Assembly (NCBI RefSeq): GCF_000227135.1
Contig: NC_018252.1
Location: forward strand, 798,282 to 862,281
Direction of reading: 5' to 3'
Length of the DNA stretch: 64,000 nt
DNA from: Leishmania donovani
Taxonomy: Eukaryota > Euglenozoa > Kinetoplastea > Trypanosomatida > Trypanosomatidae
A model generated the notes under the pieces. It was not told the origin of the DNA, made no database searches, and was given only the letters and a program-made list of their open reading frames with translations. The translations under genes were made by a program, and so were the position numbers. Below, piece after piece: positions 28,662 through 39,074 of the stretch (the first letter of the stretch is position 1; every line of letters begins with the position of its first letter).

Positions 28662-29562
28662 GTTTCCTACTCGTGCATGCACGCACGCTTCCTACCGCCT
28701 CCGCCTCTCCTTTTGTGCGCAGCACCTGTCTCACTCTCTACACCCGAGTTTCTTTATATTGCCGTTCTGTCGTCCTACTGCTTACACGCTACACGCTACA
28801 CGCTACACGCTGCTGCTGCTACTGCCGCCGCTGTCTTTGAGGTGCACCGATAACACGGCTCGCCCATTTTCCCAGAGTAACGATTGAAAACGAGTAATGG
28901 GCACGTGCACACCGCTGTGCAGACAGACAGACAGACACACACACACACACACACATGCACACATAAACCGCGTTCGGCGTAAGCGCAGGAGGACTGCGAC
29001 TCGGCTCCCTCTTCGCTTTTTCGGTGAAAGGCGCACAACCCTCTTCTTTACTGAACACCATCGCACGGATGATGGGTACGAGGTCGACCCTCCGCCCTCC
29101 CTGCTCCCTCCCTCCCTCCACCACACGCAGAACGCATCCGCGCTCGAGGTGTTCGTCGTCATGGAGTGTCTGCAACCCTGCAGCCCTGTCATACCGACCT
29201 CTCTGTTTCTATCCTTCACTTCTCTGCGTTACCTCCTTGCCCCCTTCGCTCACAAACACATAGACCTGTGCACCGTCACGGCAACAACTGACTTTCTCCC
29301 TCCCTCCAGCGAAGAGTGGGTACACCTCTGCCTCTTGCTATCCGCGTCTCTCCAGCTGCCTTCTCGCTACGCGTCTTTCCCTAGATCTCTCGGTGCGGCA
29401 GCCGTCAGCGCTGCACTGACAGCACTCGTTCGTCTTTTCCGCCGGCGCTTCGCTTCGCGTCACGGCGCACCGGCTCTGCCGCCTCCTTTGCTCTCTCAAC
29501 TCTTTTCTACTTGCCTCATTTCCCACCCTCCCCATCGTCCCTGCTGGCATCGACAACGCCAC
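28662..29562. other. Intergenic, 0.9 kb
   Basis: Holds a short tandem repeat of unit ACACGCT (about 28784-28810), a CTG/CTA run just after it, and a CA tract near 28932-28955. The frame open upstream of the next gene's ATG has no protein-like composition. Confidence 0.65.
28784..28810. repeat. Short tandem repeat, 7-base unit ACACGCT
   Basis: Close to four consecutive perfect units followed by CTG triplets. Confidence 0.85.
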
Positions 29563-29964
29563 ATGGAGAACAAGGCACCAGGGACGGCGCCGCGGCCGGA
29601 GGGGTACGCCTCCGCGGCCAACGCGCAGGGGCATGAGAACTTCTTCCGCCCAAGGCAAAAACTAGGGACGCATAACATCCAGCGGGCAGGCCTGCGTTCT
29701 GCCAGGCGCGTTGGCTTGTGGTTCACGTCGAGCGTACTCGTGTTCGTTGTGATGCCGGCCTATCTAGGGCCCGCGTACGTCAAGTACGTGGCTGGCAGCG
29801 AGTGGCTGGAGCGGGCGTCGAAGTCGATCTGGCAGCGGCGCAACGAGAAGGACTTCGAACTGTACATGACGCAGCGCAAGAATACGTGGGCGGAATGGCT
29901 TGGCCTGAAGCGATACAACATCAGCGGGGAAGAGAACGACGGTGACATCCAGAAGTACCGATGA
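29563..29964 (+). CDS. Small single-span membrane protein, 133 aa
   Basis: An unrecognised small protein. The N-terminus (1-48) is Gly/Ala/Arg-rich without acidic clusters. One hydrophobic span follows at about 50-72 (GLWFTSSVLVFVVMPAYLGP). The rest is a charged soluble tail (KSIWQRRNEKDFELYM and AEWLGLKRYNISG). This size and layout resemble kinetoplastid-specific supernumerary subunits of mitochondrial inner-membrane complexes, but no specific assignment can be made. The ATG at 29563 is preceded by a pyrimidine-rich leader. It is a real gene by codon bias and by its position in the array. Confidence 0.75.
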   Translation: MENKAPGTAPRPEGYASAANAQGHENFFRPRQKLGTHNIQRAGLRSARRVGLWFTSSVLVFVVMPAYLGPAYVKYVAGSEWLERASKSIWQRRNEKDFELYMTQRKNTWAEWLGLKRYNISGEENDGDIQKYR

Positions 29965-30298
29965 GGCTGTTGCTGACGCTCTCCGTGTGTCCGCGTCTGG
30001 ATGCGCAGGTTAAGGAATGCCAATGCGTTTTCGCGCTTGTTTGGGCTTCATTTTTCCTTTTTGGTGTGGGAGGGGTATGCGTGGACTGTGGCCTGCCTCG
30101 CCCCGTATCGTGGCGTTGTGCGCTCCTCCTCTCTCCCTTCTCTTTCCTCTCACAGAGAGTTGCTGTTGTTGTTGTTGTTGTTGTGTGTGTGTGCGTGATG
30201 GCTGCCCGCGTAGCTGGGCATTTTTGTAGTGCTTGGTCCCTCTTCATCCATCTCCTTTGTGAGGAGGAGGAGTTCACGAATGAGGCGACGAAGTGCGG

Positions 30299-30788
30299 CG
30301 CTGTTTTCTTCCTTCCGCCAACGTGTCCGTTTCGCTGCTGTGCAACGCGAGGTCAACGCTGCACCCCCCGGGTCTGCCNNNNNNNNNNNNNNNNNNNNNN
30401 NNNNNNNNNNNNNNNNNNNNNNNNNNNNNNNNNNNNNNNNNNNNNNNNNNNNNNNNNNNNNNNNNNNNNNNNNNNNNNNNNNNNNNNNNNNNNNNNNNNN
30501 NNNNNNNCACACTCTGCCCATCATATGGATGGCGCACGCGTGTGCAGTGCTGCAGGTCGCTCCGGTGCAACGCCGTCCACCGTCGGACCGCCGACGTGAG
30601 TGGCGCTGAGTCTCTCCGACTCCCCAACGTCGCAGGCGCTTGGCCCTCTCACCACGAGAAGGGGCTGTGCATTGGCCGGGATAGGGGAGGGGAGGGGTTG
30701 CCCGGCTTCGCCACGCACCGAGTGGGGAGAGGGGGTGGGTGCACAGAGCCCTGAGAGACGACTCGCTGAGGTGTCCCAAGTCATGAAG
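30299..30788 (-). mobile_element. SIDER2-like retroposon copy B, gapped
   Basis: Nearly identical to copies A and C on both sides of its gap (for example the block around CATCATATGGATGG, with only scattered single differences from copy A). If the A-rich end is 3', this copy is antisense to the surrounding plus-strand genes, unlike A, C and D. No coding capacity. Confidence 0.7.
30379..30507. other. Assembly gap (129 N) inside repeat copy B
   Basis: Run of N inside the dispersed repeat. Confidence 0.99.
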
Positions 30789-31134
30789 GAATGAGCGCGA
30801 GCGCATTTGTGTAACTCTCTCTATCTCCTACTCACACGTTTTCTGGCCGCCTTCTTTCACCCGTTCCTTTTCCTCCCTGTGCAGCACCGCACACGACGCC
30901 GCCCCTCCTTTCTTCCTCCCATCAACGTGGACCTTTAGCGCGCCTTCCCGCGTCTGCGTCTTCTTCTGTCTTTCCCATCCCTTTTTGTGTCTGGGGGGAG
31001 TGCGCGAGAGTGACTTGGGCGGTGACGTGGCGAGAGGAAGGGGAGTAGCGCACCGCGTTGCCCATAGACCTAATCGCCTGCTCACGCGCACACAGATCCG
31101 GTGCCCACGCTCACAACGCCGCACCAGCACCGCA

Positions 31135-31506
31135 ATGGAACGTGAGCGAAAGCTGGCGGAACGGGAGGTGCGCGAGGCCGTGGCGGACGCGGAGTCGCCG
31201 CTGGCGCAGCGACACGTGCGGGAATCCCTGAAGAAGAACAAATTCGCTGTTGCCCTCTACGCCGTGGCCCTCTTCACGCCCGCCTTCTTCCTCATGTTCT
31301 TCTACACCGCCAAGGCGCGCGAGATTCGCGCCAACTTCAGAGACCCCTACGCCCTCCCCGAGGGGTTTGACCCAAAGACGGGTGAGTTCTCGAGCAAGGA
31401 GGCGCAACCGAAGAGCGCGCAGGAGTTGCCCATATCCAGATCACTCTTTGTGGGCGAGGAGCCGGGCAGCTACGGAGGGCGTGCGCGCAAGCGCAGCATC
31501 AGCTGA
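31135..31506 (+). CDS. Small single-span membrane protein, 123 aa
   Basis: An unrecognised small protein with a charged helical N-terminus (residues 1-35, Arg/Glu-rich), one span at about 37-57 (FAVALYAVALFTPAFFLMFF) and a C-terminal soluble region beginning TAKAREIRANF, then DPYALPEGFDPKTGEF. The layout resembles small accessory subunits of mitochondrial membrane complexes, as does the 133-residue neighbour upstream. There is no cleavable signal peptide. The ATG at 31135 is the first one with coding-like sequence after it. Function unknown. Confidence 0.75.
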   Translation: MERERKLAEREVREAVADAESPLAQRHVRESLKKNKFAVALYAVALFTPAFFLMFFYTAKAREIRANFRDPYALPEGFDPKTGEFSSKEAQPKSAQELPISRSLFVGEEPGSYGGRARKRSIS

Positions 31507-32638
31507 AACAATTGGAGGTGCGCTGTGCAGCCGCGCAGGCGAGGAGAAAGCCGCTGACACGCACGTGGAGACGGAGAAGCAAGACGCTTCCGTTGTTGTG
31601 CAGGGCGGGTGGCTCCCACTCGTGCTTGCCTTTGAGAACCGAAAGGGGGTGTGGTGACTCGCCTCGATGCTTCCATAACGCGAAACGAGCATAAAAGGAA
31701 AATCAATACAAACTAGTGCAGTACCGTTCAGGCGGAAAGGGAGAGCGAGAGGGAGAGACGATGCGTGCACTTCGTGTAGTGGGCCCCGCCTCTGGCGTGA
31801 TGGCCTGCTGGCAAGCGAACCCGACTGACAACTTGCGTTTTGTGGGGCAGCCTCGGCAACCGCACCGAGAATTGCGGCTTTCACCCATCCCTTCCCTTTC
31901 TTCTGACGCTGGTCTCTTGCGACGCACGTACGTCTCACCACGGTGCTGTCTGTTTGAAGGCACGCAGGGGAGCTGCGTGTGCGTGCATGCGCGCGCATCC
32001 TGTTCTGTGCCTCTCATGCCCAATCACTCTCTCTTTGACCCTTCCTTTTCGTCCTCACCTTGTACGTCGACCCATCACGGGGTGGCTGCGGGTGTCCAGT
32101 GCCGTGCCTGCGTATCGCTTCGTGGACGCCGTTCGTCTCCTAATATCGTCCACACTACCGCCGCTCCCTTTGCCATTTTGTGTCAGGGCTGGGAAGGTGG
32201 TGGTGACTGCACCACGGGAAAGGATCCCACGACGCTGAGGTTGAAGTGGCTGCGGGTTTCACCACAGACACGCTGCGGCCTGCAATCACTCTTGCGTGCA
32301 TGTGTTTGTGTGTGTGCTGGACTCAAGTGCGGGTGTGCTCGCTCATGTGATCGGCGAGGCGTCGCGTCGTGTGCGGAGCTCTTGACGGAGTAGCGACTTG
32401 ACCAGCGTGTGCTTCAGACCCACCTCCCTCTTTCTATCTCTCATAGACGCACTGTCGCCCCGTGTTCCCTCCCTCTCCGCCCTTCAGCTCACCGCATCCA
32501 TCCACAGAGAGAGAGGTGCTGCGGAGGTGCACCGGAGGCCTTTGCGAGGACCACACACCCCAAAGTGCAGAGACGACTTTCGTTCCTCCCGGCGGCGCGC
32601 TCCGTGTGCGCCTGCCGTAGACATCTCTTCCGCCTACC
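31507..32638. other. Intergenic, 1.13 kb
   Basis: Mixed low-complexity sequence, pyrimidine-rich toward the right end. No gene is seen. Confidence 0.65.
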
Positions 32639-34003
32639 ATGAGCACCCTACTGGAGATCTACCGGCACAGCTTTCCCAAGCGGCTGCGCTTCGACAAGGC
32701 GAGCCAGGTGCTTTACGCCCAGTGCTACTCGATCAACCGACGGTACAAGAACAAAAAATACATTCCGCAGAAGGATATACATGACGTATTGAACAGCTAC
32801 GCCCCCATGCCAGGCGCACCATGGCTGCAGCTACCGATTGTGCGCCACGTCTTGCTGATCCGCCTCATCAACAGCATCCGTGGGCTGAAAGGCGGAAAGT
32901 CGTGGCTGTACAACCGTAACGTGGAGGAGGAGCACCGCAAGATCGTGGAGTGGCTCGGCAAGGAAGCGAAGGCGTTCCCCAACCGCCACCACACCGTTGC
33001 TGCCCGCGCGTCGACCTCAGCGAGGCAAGGAAGCGCTGCCGCACACGCCGCGCTGGAGGCCACGGTGGAGCGCGAGCGGTTTGAAAGGGAGGTCCTGCGC
33101 AACTTTCATGTGGCTACTATGTACCAGCGCATGGTGCGCCTCGGCTTCATGCTGGTTGCGGCGCTGTGCTGCATTGTGTACGCCTCTCTTCACACGGACA
33201 ACCTCGTGTACTTGTACCTCTGCTACTGGCGGCGCTACAACCGGCGCGAGATTATGGAGTACTTCCGGGATATAACCCTGCTACACACCGTGGCGGAGGT
33301 GCCGCCGGCGTACGCTAGCCTCCTGCCACCACCATGCGTGCGGTACAATGACGCTGCAGGGGACGCCTGCTACGCGGTGAACATGGTTGAGATGGTACTG
33401 CCGCAGCACAACGTCGCCGTCATTGCCATTCCATGCCCGCAGGCTGGGGAGAAGTCGTTCTTCGCTCAAGTCGGGTCCGTCGCGGAGGTCTGCGACGGCA
33501 TAATCGTAGAGGGCGTCACCTTCGACAAGATCGACAAACTCGTACCAGCAGCCTTCTTCCCGCTCAAGACCAACACGTTCCCTGCCCTTGGACTGCACCA
33601 TCGCTTCCTCGACATATTGCGCAACAGCTCTGCAGAGCCACCGATGCTGTACCCGGCTGGTGCTGATGTGGGGTGGGGAGCCGCCATCATGCAAGCACTC
33701 CTCCCGTATGAGCTCCGCTGCGTCTACAACCCTACAAAGTTGTCGGCGACGAAGGGCGAGGCACGTATTGGCTGGGGCCATGTGCGGCAGGTGCTGGAGG
33801 AGATGATGGAGGACGAGGCGGCGCAAGCGAGTGGTGAGAAGCGCGTTCTGTGCCTACCGTGGACTCTGAACCAAATTGTCAACATCGAGGCTAGTCTCGT
33901 GAAGTATGGCTTCAAGGTACGCAACGTGTACCGGCTGCACTGGCAGCGAGAGGACCACATGGGCGAGCACTTCTGCGACTACTTCTCTATCGCTGAGTCA
34001 TGA
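32639..34003 (+). CDS. TraB-like family membrane protein (tentative), 454 aa
   Basis: A well-formed gene of uncertain family. The N-terminal 110 residues are basic and helical. A probable membrane segment lies at about 168-184 (GFMLVAALCCIVYASL). Residues about 257-292 read VAVIAIPCP, then GSVAEVCDGIIVEGV, which resembles the TraB/PrgY pattern of a strand, a loop, a helix and a strand ending in an acidic E. A following FFPLKTNTFPALGLHHRFLDI segment and a C-terminal strand-rich part (RVLCLPWTLNQIVNIEASL) complete a compact domain. TraB-like proteins in eukaryotes occur on the mitochondrial outer membrane or ER. The assignment is weak and needs profile comparison. No frame disruption is visible. 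Confidence 0.65.
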   Translation: MSTLLEIYRHSFPKRLRFDKASQVLYAQCYSINRRYKNKKYIPQKDIHDVLNSYAPMPGAPWLQLPIVRHVLLIRLINSIRGLKGGKSWLYNRNVEEEHRKIVEWLGKEAKAFPNRHHTVAARASTSARQGSAAAHAALEATVERERFEREVLRNFHVATMYQRMVRLGFMLVAALCCIVYASLHTDNLVYLYLCYWRRYNRREIMEYFRDITLLHTVAEVPPAYASLLPPPCVRYNDAAGDACYAVNMVEMVLPQHNVAVIAIPCPQAGEKSFFAQVGSVAEVCDGIIVEGVTFDKIDKLVPAAFFPLKTNTFPALGLHHRFLDILRNSSAEPPMLYPAGADVGWGAAIMQALLPYELRCVYNPTKLSATKGEARIGWGHVRQVLEEMMEDEAAQASGEKRVLCLPWTLNQIVNIEASLVKYGFKVRNVYRLHWQREDHMGEHFCDYFSIAES

Positions 34004-36025
34004 GTGCCACGCCGCTGATGTACTTGTTGGGTGCCGACCGCGACTTTGCTCATGCCCACATGTTCTTCGCACCGTGCATCAAAAACGTCCACCGTCGCTC
34101 TGCACGATCGTGGCCTGAGGCACCGCTCTCCATTGCGGTGCTTGCGTGCCGACAGACGAGGGGACGAAGGGCGGCACCCGTAGCGGTGTGCACCCGTGCC
34201 TTCCAAGGTGCAGAGTTGAGGAATGACAGTGGCGCTGCTGCTGCTGCTGCTGTGCGTCTGTGTGCAAACGTTTGCGTATGCGTGTTAGCGCTTGTGTGGC
34301 CGTTGCTGCCGTGTCGCTCACGTTCACCTTTCCGTTGTCCGCTTTCGCTCTAACAGTGACCACCATCTCGCCGCCCCATCCCTCTTTGCCGCCTTGAGTA
34401 AAGCGAGCAGAGGGAGGGGGCGGCGAGGTGGTGGACAATGAGTTGTACAGATAGCACACCGCCGCCCCTTTCCACACAGATATCACTGATGCTCCTTCTC
34501 CAGCCACGCATGTGCACCTAAAAGCACGCGCTTGGCGACCATGCCACCGCCCACCTTTTCACTCCTCTTCCCATTACTGCCGCCGCTCACTGCAGTGCTT
34601 CCAGAGGACCCCCCCCCTCTGCTGATACACCCTTCGTGTTGCTTGCCGTCCATCGTTACCTTCTTTTTCCTGTCTCTCTTTGGCCCGCGCCGATTGCTCA
34701 GCGTGCGTGCGTGCGCCTGTAGATGAAAGCCAACCTCATCAAGTAGAGCATTAGCCTGTGCACCCGCTACGTATTTGACACTACTCGCCTCCCACCATCC
34801 CCTCTCTTGGCCTCCACTAGCACCCGCTCTCTCAGTGTCACAAAGTAAGATACAACACTAAAGCTCTCCGCCACTCACCAGTTTGTGCTGCTCACGAGAT
34901 ACAGCGATACGTGCGCCACAGACCGTACCGCTGGTGCGCCTCCCCGCGCGCTGTTGCTGCCCGAGTACCCCCTCCCTTTCCGTGTGCTGAATCGACGTGT
35001 GCTCTTCTACCCCCTCCCTCCCTCCCTCCTGTCGCTCTCTTCGGTAGTGCACTCACACACACCTTCCTCGGCATCGCTCCCTTCTTTTCGCCCTTGCCTG
35101 TGCATTCTTACAAGCCACCAAGAGCAGCGTTGGACGCATTTTCTGTACACCGTTGTGGTCTCCGCCTCGTCCCCTTCTGCGCTGTGTTTTCCCGCTGTAC
35201 CTTTCTTTGCGTTGTCGCTCTCGTCCGTCATTGTTTCGTTCTCTTCCTGGTGACGCAGCCCCCTCCCCCTTCCACTTTTGCTTACTCGTATCACCAACTG
35301 CGCTTTACGTTACCGTGTGTGTGTGTGCCAGTCTCTCTCGGTGTCTCCTGCCTCGTCTCCCCATCAGGTGACGGACGCGCTGGCGGCCAACGAAAAAAGT
35401 AAGAAGGCTACACTGTTACGCACTCTGCTAGCTCTATCATTTTACCTCTTATTTCAATCCGTGCGTTGTGGCGTTTGTGGCGGCGCGCGTGCGTCAGAGG
35501 AGCTCATACCTCCCTCCGCTGTGCTCTTTTCGGCCTCCTCCTACGCTTGATTGGCGCTGCATTGGAGGTCGTTCGACAGGAGGAGAGAGGCGGGCAGATT
35601 TATCACATCGACGGGGAGGAGTTGGTGGTGTGCTTTCACTGACCCACCCACTCACAAGGACGCATACAAGCAGAGCGTTGTGTAACACGTTTGTATGCGT
35701 TGATTTTCGTGTTTTGTTGCTCCGGAACCACGTGCCGTGTACACGCCTCCTCCTTTTCCGTTTGCTGTTTGTTGCGTCGTGCTCTTCTCTGTGTCGTGGC
35801 ACGCACCACTGCCGCCTCCTTCCCCCCTCCGTCTTTCTCGTGCTGTGCGTCGCTCCTTGCTCCCCCGCATCCTCTCCTCCCCTCCTAACTGCCCTCGCTC
35901 TCCTTTTGGCTTGAAGAGAGAGGGAGTGAGTGAGAAGGGTGGGCCGGGTGGGGTGGGTTTTGGCGTATGGACGACTTACGTGTTGTGTGCTGGCGCGCGC
36001 CCTTTTTGAGCTCGGCTCGACGTGA
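34004..36025. other. Intergenic, 2.0 kb
   Basis: A CTG run near 34231-34252, a C-run near 34608-34616 and long C/T stretches from 34520 to 35900. Open frames here are Ser/Pro/Leu/Cys-rich translations of pyrimidine tracts. No gene is seen. Confidence 0.65.
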
Positions 36026-37009
36026 ATGCCACTCACTGCGCCGCCAAGGCGCAATGGGAACATTAAGGTCTTCTTGAATGGCCGCATCTTTGTTGGCCCC
36101 GACTGGCGCATCATGACGTTGAGCGTGGTGCTCATCTCGGTCTGCTCTCTCGTGTTTGTATTCTTCACAAACGAGATCATGGCCGCTCGCGTCATCGTTG
36201 GGGTGACGGCGCTGATTTCAGTTGCGGCGCTGCTTCTGTGCGGCTTGTCGGACCCAGGCGTCAAGCCGCGGCAGCCGCCCCCACCACCTGACGCGCCTCC
36301 GCACGAGTCGCTGTGGCGTGAGCGCGAGTACGTGGACCAAAACGGTTATGTCCATCAAGCCCGGCTAGAGATGAAATGGTGCTATAGCTGCAATATCTAC
36401 CGTCCCTATCGCGGGGTGCACTGCCGCTACTGTGATCAGTGTGTGGCTCGCCGCGATCACCACTGCCCGTGGACGGGCACGTGCATCGGTGCGAAGAACT
36501 ACCGGTCTTACTTTGCACTCGTCTGGGTGCTCTCTGTGATGTTATTTACGGCACTCTGCGGCGGCATTCAGAGTTTTGTGCAGCGCATTGTCCGGCATAG
36601 TAAGGCAACACCCGTCATCGAGGACGGCCCCAGCGCGTTCACCTCCGCCCTCATCGACACGTACGGCCTGGAGCTCATTTTAATTGTGCTTTCTTTCATC
36701 TTCGGCTTGCTGGTGTGGTCGCTGGCAGTCTACCACACCTACCTCATCTCGCGAAACCTTACCTCCGGCGACGCAGCAAAGGACCTGGAAGAGAACGTCT
36801 TTACGCACGGCAGTGTGCTCGCGAACGTGTGGGCTGCGCTGACCGGCTGGCGTGAGGAGGAGATGACTTGCGGAGACGCACGCACGGAGGTGGTGATCGA
36901 GGTGGGTGGCTGCGACGACGTATGCGATGCACCTTCGCCTTCCACCTCGGCCCACGCCGCATCGCCACATGCGACTGTCTGCGACGGCGGCGATGCCTCA
37001 CACTCATGA
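36026..37009 (+). CDS. DHHC palmitoyl acyltransferase
   Basis: A 327-residue zDHHC S-acyltransferase. Four membrane spans flank the cysteine-rich domain in the usual 2+2 layout (about residues 30-47, 53-73, 160-178 and 213-237). The cysteine-rich domain contains CYSCNIYRPYRGVHCRYCDQ and the catalytic RRDHHCPW, with DHHC at residues 144-147, followed by GTCIGAKNYRSYF. It transfers fatty acid from acyl-CoA to cysteines of membrane proteins; in trypanosomatids such enzymes act on flagellar and plasma-membrane proteins. After the last span the usual TTxE motif is replaced by LTSGD. The C-terminal tail is Cys/Ser/Thr/Ala-rich and acidic. Substrate and location cannot be told. Confidence 0.93.
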   Translation: MPLTAPPRRNGNIKVFLNGRIFVGPDWRIMTLSVVLISVCSLVFVFFTNEIMAARVIVGVTALISVAALLLCGLSDPGVKPRQPPPPPDAPPHESLWREREYVDQNGYVHQARLEMKWCYSCNIYRPYRGVHCRYCDQCVARRDHHCPWTGTCIGAKNYRSYFALVWVLSVMLFTALCGGIQSFVQRIVRHSKATPVIEDGPSAFTSALIDTYGLELILIVLSFIFGLLVWSLAVYHTYLISRNLTSGDAAKDLEENVFTHGSVLANVWAALTGWREEEMTCGDARTEVVIEVGGCDDVCDAPSPSTSAHAASPHATVCDGGDASHS

Positions 37010-37630
37010 AAGGGGCAGTACTGTGGGAATGATGAGCTGCATCCCTCGTAACGTTTTCTCACCTCGCAATGATGCTGCTGCCGACGTGCACACCTACACA
37101 CAAGTGTCGCACGTCAGGAGGAAAACCAAAGGAAGCCTTTTCCTTTTTGGTTGTTACACACACGAATGGGGGCGTCGAAGTGCCGACTTCGCTCTTGTGC
37201 TCTGCGCACACACTTCCACACGCCCTTCGCCATACGGCGAGGCTAATGATCGGTACGCGTCTATTTGTGCGCTCGAGAGCGTAGAAGAGCGAGAGAGAGG
37301 TGTGGGAGAGAAAGCGATGTGCCTCGCTGCCTTAAAGACATCGCTGTCTGCCTTCTGCCCTGATGCTCACGGAGGAGGGCCCCTCTCCCACCCCCAACAC
37401 ACACAGGCACAAGGCCGGTGGAAGAGGGACTGCTTTCACCTCTTCCCCATTCCTTTTCCCGCTGTTTTCATCTGTTCTGCACCGCATCTACCAATGCCGT
37501 GAATCGCATGCGGTGCTTGATCTATATAGTGGAGTGAGAACGTATACGTGCGTGTTCGCTGCCGCTGAAGGGTCGTGGCGCGTGTGTGTGGGTGCTGCTG
37601 TTTTCTTGTATCTACGTCGCTAGCGGCGCA

Positions 37631-38221
37631 GGACACCTCAGCGAGTCGTCTCTCAGGGCTCTGTGCACCCACCCCCTCTCCCCACTCGGTGCGTGGCGAA
37701 GCCGGGCAACCCCTCCCCTCCCCTATTCCGGCCAATGCACAGCCCCTTCTCGTGGTGAGAGGGCCAAGCGCCTGCGACGTTGGGGAGTCGGAGAGACTCA
37801 GCGCCACTCACGTCGGCGGTCCGACGGTGGACGGCGTTGCACCGGAGCGACCTGCAGCACTGCACACGCGTGTGCCATCCATATGATGGGCAGAGTGTGC
37901 CGACGTGGCTGGGACGTATCCCACCCGGCCCTGGCTGCTTAGGGNNNNNNNNNNNNNNNNNNNNNNNNNNNNNNNNNNNNNNNNNNNNNNNNNNNNNNNN
38001 NNNNNNNNNNNNNNNNNNNNNNNNNNNNNNNNNNNNNNNNNNNNNNNNNNNNNNNNNNNNNNNNNNNNNNNNNNNNNNNNNNNNNNNNNNNNNNNNNNNN
38101 NNNNNNNNNNNNNNNNNNGATGCGAGTGGGAGGGGCCCTGTGGCAGACCCGGGGGGTGCAGTGTTGACCTCGCGTTGCACAGCAGCGAAACGGACACGTT
38201 GGCGGAAGGAAGAAAACAGCG
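37631..38221 (+). mobile_element. SIDER2-like retroposon copy C, gapped
   Basis: The most complete copy. The left end begins at GGACACCTCAGCGAGTCG and the right end finishes in an A/G-rich stretch (GGCGGAAGGAAGAAAACA), which I take as the 3' tail of a retroposon. It lies in the presumptive 3' UTR of the DHHC gene in sense orientation. Length including gap is about 590 bases. Confidence 0.72.
37945..38118. other. Assembly gap (174 N) inside repeat copy C
   Basis: Run of N inside the dispersed repeat. Confidence 0.99.
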
Positions 38222-39074
38222 TCACGCGCGCGCTTGACGGTGCTTCTGTGTGCTCCGCGCGGGCTTTCTCACATCCCTTTCTTTTTACTGATCGTATGCC
38301 GCCCCACCGACCGCCACTTTTTCACCTGGGTTGCTTCCTCGCTCTCTCGTCATACAAGCTGACCAACAACGCCGTGCATATGCGGCTCCCTACACCGCAC
38401 CTGCTCTCAGCTCCTTCGCGAGTACCGAAGTCTCGGCTTGAGCCGCATGCAGGGGGCGCGTATTTTGATGTGTACATGTGCGTGCGTGGCAGTCTGCGAT
38501 TCGAAGAGAAACGCGAGCACCCGCCCACTTTGTCGTCGTTTCTGTGCAGCCGCCGCTCTTCCCCCGATACGCCGGCGTGTGAACACGCTCGCGGGAGGCG
38601 GCAATCTCCTGAAAGGGATCGGGGCCATTCAGCTGCAGTGCCTCATCGCGGCATACCCGCTATCCTGTGTGCCACCACCTCTCTCGAATGATGGCGGCGC
38701 TCCACTCCCTCAGCTTTCTCTCTCTTTGTGCCGGTGTCTCCTCCGCCGCCGCCACCCGCTCGCACTTTGGACGTGCGCTGCTCCGCTTCTCAAAGCCTCG
38801 GACGCGCACTCGTTTCCCTGCCCCGCCCCCTCCACCCCGTGCGGCTCACTATCACGAATATTATAACAGTGACGCATAGACACCTCTGTGCGTCAGTACA
38901 TATCTACCGCGCATCCCCTTCTCTTTTTCTTCCCCCACCCACCCACCCACCCACTGCGGATCTGAAAGCAGAGAGGCCCACACACACGCCCCAATCGCGT
39001 GTTGCGCCGCAGTGTAGGCCCTCGTCCCCTCTCCCCCGTACTTAGTGCTGCCTTCTTCCTGTGACAGAAGAAAC

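Larger units (their letters stand above)
29965..31134. other. Intergenic, 1.17 kb, contains a SIDER2-like element
   Basis: Contains a GTT trinucleotide run near 30163-30182 and repeat copy B. The remainder is pyrimidine-rich leader for the next small gene. Confidence 0.7.
37010..39074. other. Intergenic, 2.1 kb, contains a SIDER2-like element
   Basis: Repeat copy C occupies 37631-38221. The rest is the DHHC 3' UTR and a pyrimidine-rich PEX10 leader with CCCA repeats near 38935-38953. No gene is seen. Confidence 0.7.

Noticed and set aside
37653..38225. Open frames crossing the dispersed repeats
   Set aside because: They run through N and repeat sequence, differ between copies and resemble no reverse transcriptase or other retroelement protein. 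The elements are non-coding.
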